A stretch of 52,675 nt of DNA from contig JAEFBA010000008.1 in NCBI GenBank assembly GCA_016292145.1, positions 1 through 52,675 of the forward strand, read 5' to 3'. The translations under genes and the position numbers were made by a program. Positions 15,803-25,239 of the stretch are shown in pieces (within the stretch, counting starts at the first letter, position 1; the number at the start of each line of letters is the position of its first letter). The notes below the pieces were generated by a model that made no database searches, was not told the origin of the DNA, and saw only the letters and a list, made by a program, of their open reading frames with translations. The stretch is from Saccharofermentans sp. GTDB lineage: Bacteria; Bacillota; Clostridia; Saccharofermentanales; Saccharofermentanaceae.

Positions 15803-17471
15803 CGCTGATATCCTCCCTTCTTAAGATGAGGTTATTGAACGTTCCGCCCGGTTTTAACATCGGAAGAACAAGGCTGTCTGTCTTTATCGTAAGATCTATG
15901 ATCGCAGGACCTTTTATCTTATATGCTTTCTTAAATACCTCTTCGAAAGATTTCTTGTCAGTGGCCTTAAAGCCCTTTGCGCCGAATGCCTGGGCGAGCT
16001 TTACGAAATCAGTCTTGCGGTCGAGCGTGGTGTTCGAGAATCTTCCGTCGAAGAAAATCTTCTGCCACTGTCTTACCATGCCGAGAGCATGGTTGTTGAA
16101 GATAACGACAGTAACCGGGACGTTGTATGTTACTGCCGTAGCAAGCTCGTTAAGGCACATGCCAAAGCTCCCGTCACCTGTAATAAGGACGCTTCTTGTG
16201 TCAGTAGCAATAGAGCTTCCGATAGCTGCGCCTAAGCCGAAGCCCATCGTTCCCAGGCCGCCTGATGTGATCCATGTGCGCTTGTTCTTGAACTTAAAGA
16301 ACTGTGCAGCCCAGCACTGGTGCTGGCCGACATCTGTTACAAGTCTTGTATCGGACTTGATGTTGTCCGAGATTATGTTAATCGCATCCCTGGGCAGGAA
16401 AGGAAGACCTTCGTAAGCGTCTGCCTCGCGCTGCTTGAGCTGCTCGACCTTCTTTATCCATTCGGTATTCTTACGCTGCGGCGCTGCCTTGATAAGGCGC
16501 TCGGTAAAGTCTTTGATATCACAGCAGATACCGAGATCGACAGGAACGTTCTTTCCTATCTCGGCGCGGTCACAATCAACGTGGATCTTCGTTGCCGAGA
16601 GCGAGAATTTCTCCGTCTTTCCGGTTGCCCTGTCAGAGAATCTGACGCCAAGCGCTATTATGAGATCTGCCTTTGCAAGAGCAACAGAAGAAGCATATCT
16701 TCCGTGCATTCCCTGCATGCCAAGAAATCTCGGTGAATCGGAAGGGATCTCGGAAAGACCCATCATGGAGCATCCGATAACCGCGTCGAGCTTATCTGCG
16801 AGCTTTACGATATCTTCGCCGATCGATGTCCTTACGGCACCGCCTCCGAAATAGATATAGGGTCTTTTAGATTCCTTTATAAGCTTTACAGCCCTTTCGA
16901 TGTCTGCATCAGAGCAGCATGAGATCGGCTCAGGCTTTTTGACGGGCTGTCTCTTGTACTCGAAAACAGCCTCCTGAACGTCCTTCGGAATATCGATGAG
17001 GACAGGGCCCGGTCTTCCCGACTGCGCAAGTTCGAATGCCGTCCTGACTACATCAGCAAGCTTGGATACCTTGTGTACGAAGAAATTGTGCTTCGTGATG
17101 GGAAGCGTGATGCCGGTGATATCGATCTCCTGGAATGAGTCTCTGCCGATCATGGAGTTTCTGACGTTTCCCGTGATCGCAACAAGCGGGATCGAATCGA
17201 GGTAAGCTGTGGCGATGCCGGTAACGAGATTTGTCGCGCCGGGGCCGGATGTCGCTATTACGACACCGGTCTTACCGGTAGCTCTCGCGTAGCCGTCAGC
17301 ACTGTGAACGGCACCTTCCTCGTGAGCGGTCAGGATGTGCTTTATCTTATCCTGCTTATCGTAGAGCTTGTCATAGATATCTACGACCATTCCGCCCGGA
17401 AAACCGAACACGGTATCAACACCTTGTTCTATCAAGGTCTCGACAAGTATCTGTGCTCCGGTCATCTTCAT
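15789..17471 (-). CDS. ilvB: Acetolactate synthase large (catalytic) subunit
   Basis: 560 residues, full length. This ThDP enzyme condenses two pyruvates, or pyruvate plus 2-oxobutyrate, as the first common step of valine/leucine/isoleucine synthesis. Seen motifs: FGFPGG near the start, the catalytic Glu in TAHEEGAVHSADGYAR, and the ThDP/Mg site GDGSFGMCLNELATA...NNHALGMVRQW. An AGGTG lies just before the ATG; a second Met two codons in is an alternative. It follows the C11 protease gene by 37 bases. I see no T-box or leader peptide upstream, so regulation differs from many clostridial ilv operons. Confidence 0.97.
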   Translation of the reverse strand: MKMTGAQILVETLIEQGVDTVFGFPGGMVVDIYDKLYDKQDKIKHILTAHEEGAVHSADGYARATGKTGVVIATSGPGATNLVTGIATAYLDSIPLVAITGNVRNSMIGRDSFQEIDITGITLPITKHNFFVHKVSKLADVVRTAFELAQSGRPGPVLIDIPKDVQEAVFEYKRQPVKKPEPISCCSDADIERAVKLIKESKRPYIYFGGGAVRTSIGEDIVKLADKLDAVIGCSMMGLSEIPSDSPRFLGMQGMHGRYASSVALAKADLIIALGVRFSDRATGKTEKFSLSATKIHVDCDRAEIGKNVPVDLGICCDIKDFTERLIKAAPQRKNTEWIKKVEQLKQREADAYEGLPFLPRDAINIISDNIKSDTRLVTDVGQHQCWAAQFFKFKNKRTWITSGGLGTMGFGLGAAIGSSIATDTRSVLITGDGSFGMCLNELATAVTYNVPVTVVIFNNHALGMVRQWQKIFFDGRFSNTTLDRKTDFVKLAQAFGAKGFKATDKKSFEEVFKKAYKIKGPAIIDLTIKTDSLVLPMLKPGGTFNNLILRREDISDAEK

Positions 17472-17508
17472 CTTGTTACACCTCGCTTACAGACTAATTC
17501 CAAGGCTC

Positions 17509-20307
17509 TCAGCTAACGACCTGACATGCGGTGATAGTCTGGGTCTTTCCGTCACTGTTAGTGATCTTAATGATGTAGTAACCCGGCTTGATCTCTCCGT
17601 CGTACTCGAAAGCGATAACGTATTTGTCGCCCACTTTCTTGACCTTTGCAGTGCCTGACTTTACGGCGCTGGAGAGCTCTTTCTGGGAGAACATATTATC
17701 ATCGCTGTAGTAATAAGCAAATGATAATTCCTGATCAGAGTCTGCCTGTAAAACGAATTCCAAAGAGATATTCTTTGTATCCTTGTAGTAAACGGAATCA
17801 GATTTGATCTTATTGTTGGAGGATACGAAATCGCATTCGGCACCCTTTAAGATCGAGTCGGAATCATAGAGAACGATCATACCGACCATCGTGGATGCAT
17901 CAGTTGTGCCCTTATCGTACTGGCTGTCCTTGCCTCTCTTTACATCGATCTCAGATGCGGGCTTACCCTCTCTTAACTGTACTCTGTAATTGTTGTTGTA
18001 AACGTCATAGATATCGAATCCGACATAGCCCTTTACGTCGCTGTAATCAACATTGGAATACTTGTAGAGGCTTACGGCTTCGGAATAAGTTACGGACTTG
18101 CCCTTTCCGAGTTCCTCGTAATTCATTGTCTTTGTTGCCACGTCATAGTATTCGCGGACAAAAACGATCTTGTCTGAATCAGTGAACTGATAGCCCTGAT
18201 TCTGATCGTACTTGTTTTCGAGAATGTCGGCAAAGTAATATCCGATGATCTCACCGTTCGGCTTTTCAGAGCTTGATGCAATGACAACATAAGCGGTCTT
18301 GCCATTGATCAGGGCTTCGGCACCGAGATATTTCTTCCATGAACCGTCATCTGCTTCCTCATACTTGAGGCACTCGCATGTGACGAATCCGAAATCAGTG
18401 AAATATACCCACTTCGTCGGGTTCTCGAGAATGATGTAATTGTTCTCGTCAACATCGTACTGGTAATCAGATCCGAGATAATAGATCTTGCTCTTATCGT
18501 CAGGGAAAATATACGCGAGCGTAACCTTTACTTCACGGATGATCTTCCAGTCGTCATCATTAAGCTGGATAGCCTCATATCCGCCCATGCTTACGACGTT
18601 GTTGGAAATATCATAGACATTGCCTGACTTGATGTTGCCTGCATCAGCCGGCTTGATATACCAGTCGCCTGCAGAGTCAGTCATGTTAAGGATATAGAGT
18701 TCCTTACTTACGAACTTGTCGTAGAAGATGATCGTCGAATCATGATAACCCAATGTCTTGAAAGTAATTCTTGCCTCATCGTAATACTGGGGATAGAGAT
18801 AAGGTGAATATGTAGTCATGCCGTGAGCATATGTATATGAGTTGTTGCTCTCGGTGAATACTGCGTTGCCGACTTCGTTGATGAGCTTGCTTGCTGCACC
18901 TTCGATATCCTTGTCGCCGCAGTTGATGTACTTGCTTGCAAGTGTCGTAAGGTCGACAGAGTCTGTGGATTCGAATGAACCGCACTGTTCTCTGAGCTGT
19001 ACATATTCAGCATAGCCGTTGCCTTCGGATACTCTCTTATCCAATGCGGCTATGAACTTCTCATAAGCCTCAAGTACTTCATTGATATTGTCCGTATCGA
19101 TAGCAGACATACATGTATCAATGCCGTAGTAACCTGTGGCATTCTGCGTTGTTTCGATATTCTTCATGTAATCTCTTACAATGAACTCGCTGTAGTCTTT
19201 AGCAGAACCTTTAAAATCCTCGCCGATGTAATTAAGGAAATTCGTGTAGTTGATGCCTACATCGTAATATGCGCTTCCCCATGTAGGGCTCTCTGCTGCA
19301 ACGATGTATTCTGTATAAGGATCGAGCGCTTTTGCAACTTCCAACGAACCCATAAGGCATGCGTTGAAGATGATCGACTCATACTGGATATCAGCATTTC
19401 TGATAGCTTCTGCGATCTCGATCTCAGTAAGCTTGCCGTCATGAAGCTCATCCTGGCCGAATCCCAAAGGAACTCCGCCGCCGTGGTCCCACATAACGAG
19501 GATGTAGTTCTCGGCAGGATAGTTCTCTTTCGCGAACTTGATGAAATCCTGCAGAGACTGCTGCTCTACCATGCTGACGTCACCTAAGTCGGCAAGTTTA
19601 TTGATATTGCCGTTCTTGATAACGAATCTCTGGCATGAACCGTCCTCCATATATGAATTCTGGAAGTCCTTGCAGCCGCCGGTCTGAAGAACGATATTAA
19701 TGTCCTTGCTGGGTGTGGCTGCGAGCATTTCCTTTACGTCTGCAGAAAGGTTTGCGCCCTTGGATTCAAGGTCTGTGCCGATCGCATATACCATGATCGT
19801 CCTCTTAGGCAGATCATTTACGACATCAGTAACTTCTGTCTCTGTTTCAGTAGGCTTCTTTGAACGGGTAGGTTCAGGTATCGCGCTTCTGACAGCGAAA
19901 ACAATACCTACGATGATTCCGACAAGAAGGACAACGCCTGCAGCTGAAAGACCGATGATAAGTCCGATCTTGCTCTTCTTTTTCTTCGGAGGCTCATTGC
20001 CGCCGGCACTCTGTACTGCGGGAGCAGGTGTCTCAGGCATGGGGGTTCCGATGGGGCCGAATGCAGACTCTGTCTGTACGGGAGCCGGAGCCGGAGCCGG
20101 TGCAGGTGCGGGCGCGGGAGCCGGTGCTGGTGCTGCAGATACAGGTGCGGGTGCAGGTGCCGGAGCAGGTGCTACAGGTGCAGGAGCTGCTTCAACGGGC
20201 GCTGCCGCTGCGGGAGCCTGCTGCCAGAGTGATGAGACGTCGCTTCCGCATCCGCCGCAAAATTTCTGAAGATCCTTAAGTTCTTTTCCACAATTCGGAC
20301 AATGCAT
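17509..20307 (-). CDS. Clostripain-family (C11) protease with zinc ribbon, Pro/Ala linker and membrane anchor
   Basis: 932 residues with unusual layering. Residues 2-20 are a zinc ribbon (CPNCG...CGGCG), followed by a Pro/Ala repeat (about 30-75), a basic stretch and a single membrane helix (about 115-139, IGLIIGLSAAGVVLLVGIIVGIVF). The protease domain then has the C11 catalytic pair: His275 in WDHGGG and Cys317 in NACLMGS. The C-terminal ~450 residues are beta-rich and unrecognised. Topology inferred: zinc ribbon inside, protease outside. C11 enzymes cleave after Arg or Lys and are typical of Clostridia and Bacteroidetes. The ATG follows GAGGTAGAAA. It lies 20 bases after fprA. A zinc-ribbon/Pro-Ala protein with a similar N-terminus is encoded at 49625-50833. 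Confidence 0.88.
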   Translation of the reverse strand: MHCPNCGKELKDLQKFCGGCGSDVSSLWQQAPAAAAPVEAAPAPVAPAPAPAPAPVSAAPAPAPAPAPAPAPAPAPVQTESAFGPIGTPMPETPAPAVQSAGGNEPPKKKKSKIGLIIGLSAAGVVLLVGIIVGIVFAVRSAIPEPTRSKKPTETETEVTDVVNDLPKRTIMVYAIGTDLESKGANLSADVKEMLAATPSKDINIVLQTGGCKDFQNSYMEDGSCQRFVIKNGNINKLADLGDVSMVEQQSLQDFIKFAKENYPAENYILVMWDHGGGVPLGFGQDELHDGKLTEIEIAEAIRNADIQYESIIFNACLMGSLEVAKALDPYTEYIVAAESPTWGSAYYDVGINYTNFLNYIGEDFKGSAKDYSEFIVRDYMKNIETTQNATGYYGIDTCMSAIDTDNINEVLEAYEKFIAALDKRVSEGNGYAEYVQLREQCGSFESTDSVDLTTLASKYINCGDKDIEGAASKLINEVGNAVFTESNNSYTYAHGMTTYSPYLYPQYYDEARITFKTLGYHDSTIIFYDKFVSKELYILNMTDSAGDWYIKPADAGNIKSGNVYDISNNVVSMGGYEAIQLNDDDWKIIREVKVTLAYIFPDDKSKIYYLGSDYQYDVDENNYIILENPTKWVYFTDFGFVTCECLKYEEADDGSWKKYLGAEALINGKTAYVVIASSSEKPNGEIIGYYFADILENKYDQNQGYQFTDSDKIVFVREYYDVATKTMNYEELGKGKSVTYSEAVSLYKYSNVDYSDVKGYVGFDIYDVYNNNYRVQLREGKPASEIDVKRGKDSQYDKGTTDASTMVGMIVLYDSDSILKGAECDFVSSNNKIKSDSVYYKDTKNISLEFVLQADSDQELSFAYYYSDDNMFSQKELSSAVKSGTAKVKKVGDKYVIAFEYDGEIKPGYYIIKITNSDGKTQTITACQVVS

Positions 20308-20327
20308 TTTCTACCTCACTTAATCCA

Positions 20328-21536
20328 TTAATTGTTATCCATATCTTCCCTGATGGCATCGGCAAGTTCTGAAAGAGCCTGTACCGAAGCATCGCTTCCT
20401 GACGACTTTATTGTTACCGTCTGACCTGTCACCCTGCAGTTCTTAAGGCCTTCGATGACAGCCGTTATTCCCTTGGCACTCGCAGGTGCCCATGTACCAT
20501 TTTCTATAACAGAGAAGCTTCTTCCAGTCAACCCGTGGGAGGCAAGTTCCCTGACCGCATGCTCTACCGGCGGATAGATACCATTATTATACGTCGGAGA
20601 TGCGATAACTATGTGGCTGTACTTAAATGCCATGGCGATGATGTCGGAAATATCTGCTGCAGAAGCATCGAGAATACAGGACTTAATGCCTCTGTTATCA
20701 AGCTCTGTCATTAAGACTTCGGCTGCATTTGCAGTATGTCCGTAGATAGAACCTGCAAGGATGAACACACCCTTTTCCTCCGGAGTGTAAGTGCCCCATG
20801 TCTTGTAGCAGAAAATTATCCTGTCAATATTTTCGCGCCATACATATGAATGCAGAGGGCAGATCATCTTTATATCAAGACCTGATACCTTGTTGATCGC
20901 TGCAACAGTCTGCATTCCGTATTTGCCTACGATGTTCGTGTAATAGCGGCGCGCCTCATCTTTAAGCTCGGAATCGAAATCCTTGTCATCAGCAAAGATA
21001 GAACCGTTGACAGCGCCGTAGCTTCCGAATGCATCGGCGGAGAAGAGGATTCCGTCTGTCTCATCGAAGCTCATCATTACCTCAGGCCAGTGAACCATGG
21101 GAGCAAAGACGAACTTGAACTTGTGCGTTCCGAGATCGATCTCATCACCGTCTTTTACGACTACCGCCCTTGCAGAATAATCCTTGCCGGGGAAGAACTG
21201 GGAGATGAACTGGAGAGTCTTTGCGTTAACGATGATCTTTGCTTCGGAATACTTATCCAGCACAATTGCAAGCGTTGCCGAATGGTCAGGCTCCATGTGA
21301 TGGATTATCACATAGTCGAGCGCGCGGCCTGAAAGGCAGTGATCGATATTCTCTATGAACAGATCGCCGAAATCCTTCTCGACCGTATCGATCAATACCG
21401 TTGCTCCGCAATCCAGGAAATACGAATTATAATTCATTCCCGAATTAAGCTTATAGATATTCTCGAACCTGGAGACCTTCCTGTCGATTGCACCGACCCA
21501 TGTCAGAGTGTCTGTTATCTTTCGTGTGTTATACAT
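20328..21536 (-). CDS. fprA: FprA-type flavodiiron protein
   Basis: 402 residues. The N-terminal metallo-beta-lactamase-like domain has the diiron signature H80-x-E82-x-D84-H85 (HMEPDH) and further ligands near 145-150 (VHWPE) and LHS near 225. The C-terminal flavodoxin domain begins near 255 (AGSIYGHTANAAEVL) and contains the FMN-binding loop SPTYNNGIYPP. Such proteins reduce O2 to water (or NO to N2O) and protect anaerobes from oxygen. There is no rubredoxin fusion. It follows the second permease gene by 8 bases with a good AAGGAG, so it sits in the same run as the nucleoside transporter. Confidence 0.95.
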   Translation of the reverse strand: MYNTRKITDTLTWVGAIDRKVSRFENIYKLNSGMNYNSYFLDCGATVLIDTVEKDFGDLFIENIDHCLSGRALDYVIIHHMEPDHSATLAIVLDKYSEAKIIVNAKTLQFISQFFPGKDYSARAVVVKDGDEIDLGTHKFKFVFAPMVHWPEVMMSFDETDGILFSADAFGSYGAVNGSIFADDKDFDSELKDEARRYYTNIVGKYGMQTVAAINKVSGLDIKMICPLHSYVWRENIDRIIFCYKTWGTYTPEEKGVFILAGSIYGHTANAAEVLMTELDNRGIKSCILDASAADISDIIAMAFKYSHIVIASPTYNNGIYPPVEHAVRELASHGLTGRSFSVIENGTWAPASAKGITAVIEGLKNCRVTGQTVTIKSSGSDASVQALSELADAIREDMDNN

Positions 21537-21544
21537 AATTCTCC

Positions 21545-22537
21545 TTATCTGTCTTCACGGTAGTAATTGCGTCCTATTGCCTGGGGCTCACCGCTCTTTT
21601 TCTTTGATGAGAGCGAGCTTGCGATAAGGACGATGAGCGTTATGATGAACGGCAGTGCCGAGAAGAAGTGTGACGGGATCTTGGTAAGCCACCCGAGTGC
21701 GTCCGGGAAGGCATAAGCAAGTGCGGCATTCTGTACTCGGAGCGTGTTGAAGAATCCGAATACGAGTGTTCCGAGTAATGCTTTTGCGGGGCTCCAGTTC
21801 GCGAAAATAACGAGCGCTATGGAGATCCATCCGTAACCGTTGATCCAGCAGTTGGATCCTTCGAATGTACCGCCCATGTTAAGTCCCATGTAAAGTCCGC
21901 CGATTCCCATGATGCCTGAACCTGCGATGATGTGCGCATATTTATAGAATGTGACGTTGACGCCAAGAGAGTCAGCTGCTGCAGGGTTCTCGCCGATTGC
22001 TCTGAGCTTTAAGCCCGGTACGGTCTTGTTGAAATAGAACCACATGAGCACCGCGATGATGACGCCGAGATAAACGAGAATGCCGTGTGAGAAGATTGCT
22101 TCACCAAAGAACGGGATCTTCGATAAGAGCGGGATTTTTAATGCCTGCGCCTGTTCTGCAAGCTTAGTGCCGTTCATTCTCGGCCAGCCGCCGTCACTGT
22201 TTGCAAGAGCGTTGCCGATGAAATAATAGAATGCAACACCGAAGGTAGTGATCGTAAGACCCGTTACATTCTGGTTAGCCTGCAAAGTAACCGTCAGGAA
22301 TGAGAACAGAAGTCCTACAAGACCTGATGCAATGAAGCTTACGAGAACAGCGACAAGAAGATTGTCGGCCTTGACGCCAGCCAGGTATCCTGCAACCGCG
22401 CCTATGGCCATCGTACCCTCTACACCTAAGTTGAGGGAGCCCGACTTCTCGATCATGATCTCACCGGTCGTGCCGTAAAGGAGCGGGATGTTGTAAACGA
22501 TTATGTTAAAGAGGAACAACGTGAGTACTTCAAGCAT
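21545..22537 (-). CDS. BMP/Nup-type nucleoside ABC transporter permease (second)
   Basis: 330 residues, a hydrophobic BPD-transport-2-type permease with about 8-10 membrane segments. Family features include GEIMIEKSGSLNLGVEGTMAIGAVAGYLAG near the N-terminus and the coupling-loop segment RAIGENPAAADSLGVNV. It corresponds to the NupQ-like partner in the NupNOPQ guanosine/nucleoside systems. The start overlaps the preceding permease by 8 bases. It functions with the permease at 22530, the ATPase at 23633 and the lipoprotein at 25240. Substrate is inferred as purine nucleosides from the neighbouring xpt. Confidence 0.92.
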   Translation of the reverse strand: MLEVLTLFLFNIIVYNIPLLYGTTGEIMIEKSGSLNLGVEGTMAIGAVAGYLAGVKADNLLVAVLVSFIASGLVGLLFSFLTVTLQANQNVTGLTITTFGVAFYYFIGNALANSDGGWPRMNGTKLAEQAQALKIPLLSKIPFFGEAIFSHGILVYLGVIIAVLMWFYFNKTVPGLKLRAIGENPAAADSLGVNVTFYKYAHIIAGSGIMGIGGLYMGLNMGGTFEGSNCWINGYGWISIALVIFANWSPAKALLGTLVFGFFNTLRVQNAALAYAFPDALGWLTKIPSHFFSALPFIITLIVLIASSLSSKKKSGEPQAIGRNYYREDR

Positions 22538-23633
22538 TCTTTGCTTCCTCCTTCTTTACGATCTTAAAGTTTGCGGCGAAGTCTGCGACAAGGACAGAGA
22601 AAAGGATCAGTCCCTGAAGAAGGTCAGCATAGTTGATGTCGATCGCAGGATACTGTGTTGCCGCTGCCTGACAGCCGTACTGCAGGACGGATATGAGGAT
22701 CGAAGTAACGAATACCGCAGGAACGCTGAGCTTGGAAAGCCACGCGACAATGATTCCCGTCCATCCTACATTATTTGTAACCGTATCGGATATCGTGCCT
22801 GAGGCAGATACCGTAAGCGCTGCCGCAAGACCGATCATTGCAGAGGATATGAACATCGTTCTTAATACGATCTTTCCGACGCTCATTCCGGCATATTTTG
22901 CCGTAGCGCTGCTGTCACCGACAACGGAGATCTCATAACCCTGCTTTGTGTATTTGAGATAGATATAAACGATTACGGTAAGAACGACTGCGATGATCAC
23001 GGACCAGAGGAGCTTGAACTGTCCGATCGGGATACCCGTCATGACCGCAGAGTCAGGGAACGTACCGAATTTAGGTCTCTCCGAATCCTCCCTCAAGAAG
23101 AAGTTCCAGTCAGCCTTCGTCTCACCGATATATCTTATGACGTAGAGCATGATGTAGTTGATCATGAGCGTCATGAGAGTCTCATTAGTATTGAACTTTA
23201 CCTTCAGTGCAGCAATGGCGATACCGATTATTCCGCTCGATATCATTGCCGCAAGGCACATGAGAAGCACCGTTACGAAATTAGGCATTCCCTCGCTGTT
23301 GAATGCGATGATGGATGCCGTGATCGCACCGATAAGGAATTCACCTTCACCTCCGATATTCCAGAAGCGCATCTTGAATGAGAGGCTCAGTGCGAGAGAT
23401 GTGATAAGGAGCGGAACAAAGATCTTAAGGAAGCCTTCGATGCTCTTATAGCCGTATCTGTTTCCGACAAGTCCTATCGTGAACATCTTTCCGTAGTAAT
23501 CCAAAGGCTTTATTCCGAGCGCGAAAAGGATCACCGCACCGATAAGGAGCGATACGAGAATTCCTACGGCATAAAAAGCAAGTGTTCTGCTGAACTTGGA
23601 ATCAGCTCTTCTGACCAGATGATATCTTCTCAT
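22530..23633 (-). CDS. BMP/Nup-type nucleoside ABC transporter permease (first)
   Basis: 367 residues, about ten membrane segments, of the NupP type. It carries the family pattern FKMRFWNIGGEGEFLIGAI and a coupling segment GYEISVVGDSSATAKYAGM. The start codon overlaps the last base of the ATPase gene and the end overlaps the next permease, so all three are coupled. Together they form the membrane part of an importer for nucleosides or related compounds. Confidence 0.92.
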   Translation of the reverse strand: MRRYHLVRRADSKFSRTLAFYAVGILVSLLIGAVILFALGIKPLDYYGKMFTIGLVGNRYGYKSIEGFLKIFVPLLITSLALSLSFKMRFWNIGGEGEFLIGAITASIIAFNSEGMPNFVTVLLMCLAAMISSGIIGIAIAALKVKFNTNETLMTLMINYIMLYVIRYIGETKADWNFFLREDSERPKFGTFPDSAVMTGIPIGQFKLLWSVIIAVVLTVIVYIYLKYTKQGYEISVVGDSSATAKYAGMSVGKIVLRTMFISSAMIGLAAALTVSASGTISDTVTNNVGWTGIIVAWLSKLSVPAVFVTSILISVLQYGCQAAATQYPAIDINYADLLQGLILFSVLVADFAANFKIVKKEEAKNA

Positions 23634-25207
23634 TAGGCTTTGCCCTCCTCATCTGTAAAAGCTGAATCCTTTGCAATACCGTCGGTCTTGCCGTCTTTGT
23701 TTACGATATTGATCGTACCTGTCATCATAAGACCTAACTCCTCTTTGGTCGTGTGGTTGCTGTTGACGACACCCTGAAGCCTGCCGTGGCAGATGACCAT
23801 GATCTTATCGCACAGAGCGAGCATGACATCCAGGTCCTCGCCGACGAAAAGAATACCAACGCCCTTTTTCTTCTGTTCGTTCAAGATGTTGTAGATAGTG
23901 TAAGAAGAATTGATATCAAGACCTCTTACGGGATATGCGGTAATAAGCACATTAGGGCCGGACTTGATCTCGCGTCCGAGCAGCACCTTCTGAACGTTGC
24001 CGCCTGAGAGCCTTCTGACCGGAGTCTCTGTGGAAGGAGTTACGACTTCAAGCCTGTCTATGACTTTCTGTGCCTCTTCCCTTGCCGTCTTGCGGTCAAC
24101 GAAGATGCCCTTCGATTCGTTATAGTTTTTGAGGATCATGTTATCCGTGATGGAGAGCGAAGGTGCAAGGCCCATGCCCAGACGGTCCTCAGGAATAAAG
24201 CTCATCGAGATTCCGTGCTCTAAGATCTTCTTAGGGGACATTCCGACGATACTCTCGCCTTCATGGATCATCTGTCCTTCTTCTATCTTTCGAAGTCCGG
24301 CGATCGCTTCGCAGAGCTCCTTCTGGCCCGATCCCGCGATACCTGCAACACCGAGCATCTCACCGCCTCTTATATAGAAATTGATGTGGTCTATTGCGAC
24401 TGCGCCCTCATCATTTTTAATCGTAAGATCTCTTATCTCAAGCAGAGGATGAGTCTTTTCCATAACAGGACAATCGATATTAAGCTCGATCTTACGTCCC
24501 ACCATGAGCTCTGTAAGTGCTTTCTCGTTAGTCTCCTTAGTAACGACAGTATCGATATATTCGCCGTGTCTTAACACTGCAACTCGGTCTGATATCTCCA
24601 TTACTTCGTTCAGTTTGTGAGTGATTATTATTATCGAATGTCCTTCTTCCCTCATCTTTCTGAGGACGTCGAAAAGACGGTCGATCTCCTGAACCGTAAG
24701 CACTGCAGTAGGTTCATCGAGAATGATTATCTTCGCGCCGTAGCAAAGGACCTTAAGTATCTCCAACGTCTGCTTTTCCGAGACAGCCATATTGGAGACA
24801 ACCTTATCCAGATCTATTTCAAAGCCGAACTTTGCGGCTGTATCTTCTATTTTTTTTCGGACGTCTGCGCCGTGCAGGAACCGTCCCGCATCCCTCATTC
24901 CGATACGGATATTCTCGAGCGCCGTAAAACGCTCGACCAGCTTGAAGTGCTGGTGTACCATTCCTATTCCCAGTTTGCCGGAATCTTCAGGTGAATTGAT
25001 GGACACCTTTTTTCCGTCGATAAAAATAGAACCGCTGTCGGGCATATAGATGCCCGACAGCATGTTCATAAGTGTTGTCTTTCCTGATCCGTTCTCGCCA
25101 AGCAAAGCAAGTATCTCGCCCTTGGCAAGAGACAGATTGATGTTTTTATTGGCCGCCACAGGGCCGAAGCTTTTAGTTATTCCCTTTAGCTCTATGGCAT
25201 ATTCCAT
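23633..25207 (-). CDS. Nucleoside ABC transporter ATPase (two ABC domains)
   Basis: 524 residues with two fused nucleotide-binding domains, the form used by simple-sugar/nucleoside importers. Domain 1 has Walker A GENGSGKTT, a divergent signature (MAVSEKQTLEILK) and Walker B IIILDEPTAVLT. Domain 2 has a degenerate Walker A (AGIAGSGQKE) and the signature LSGGNVQKVLLGRE. The pattern of one divergent signature and one divergent Walker A is normal for this family (NupO, RbsA-like). Located 32 bases after the lipoprotein gene. Confidence 0.94.
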   Translation of the reverse strand: MEYAIELKGITKSFGPVAANKNINLSLAKGEILALLGENGSGKTTLMNMLSGIYMPDSGSIFIDGKKVSINSPEDSGKLGIGMVHQHFKLVERFTALENIRIGMRDAGRFLHGADVRKKIEDTAAKFGFEIDLDKVVSNMAVSEKQTLEILKVLCYGAKIIILDEPTAVLTVQEIDRLFDVLRKMREEGHSIIIITHKLNEVMEISDRVAVLRHGEYIDTVVTKETNEKALTELMVGRKIELNIDCPVMEKTHPLLEIRDLTIKNDEGAVAIDHINFYIRGGEMLGVAGIAGSGQKELCEAIAGLRKIEEGQMIHEGESIVGMSPKKILEHGISMSFIPEDRLGMGLAPSLSITDNMILKNYNESKGIFVDRKTAREEAQKVIDRLEVVTPSTETPVRRLSGGNVQKVLLGREIKSGPNVLITAYPVRGLDINSSYTIYNILNEQKKKGVGILFVGEDLDVMLALCDKIMVICHGRLQGVVNSNHTTKEELGLMMTGTINIVNKDGKTDGIAKDSAFTDEEGKA

Positions 25208-25239
25208 AAAACACCTCGCCAGTTAAAAATTCTAAGTTA

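Noticed and set aside
17472-17508. T-box or leader-peptide attenuator for ilvB
   Set aside because: The gap to the upstream gene is only 37 bases, with no hairpin or terminator.
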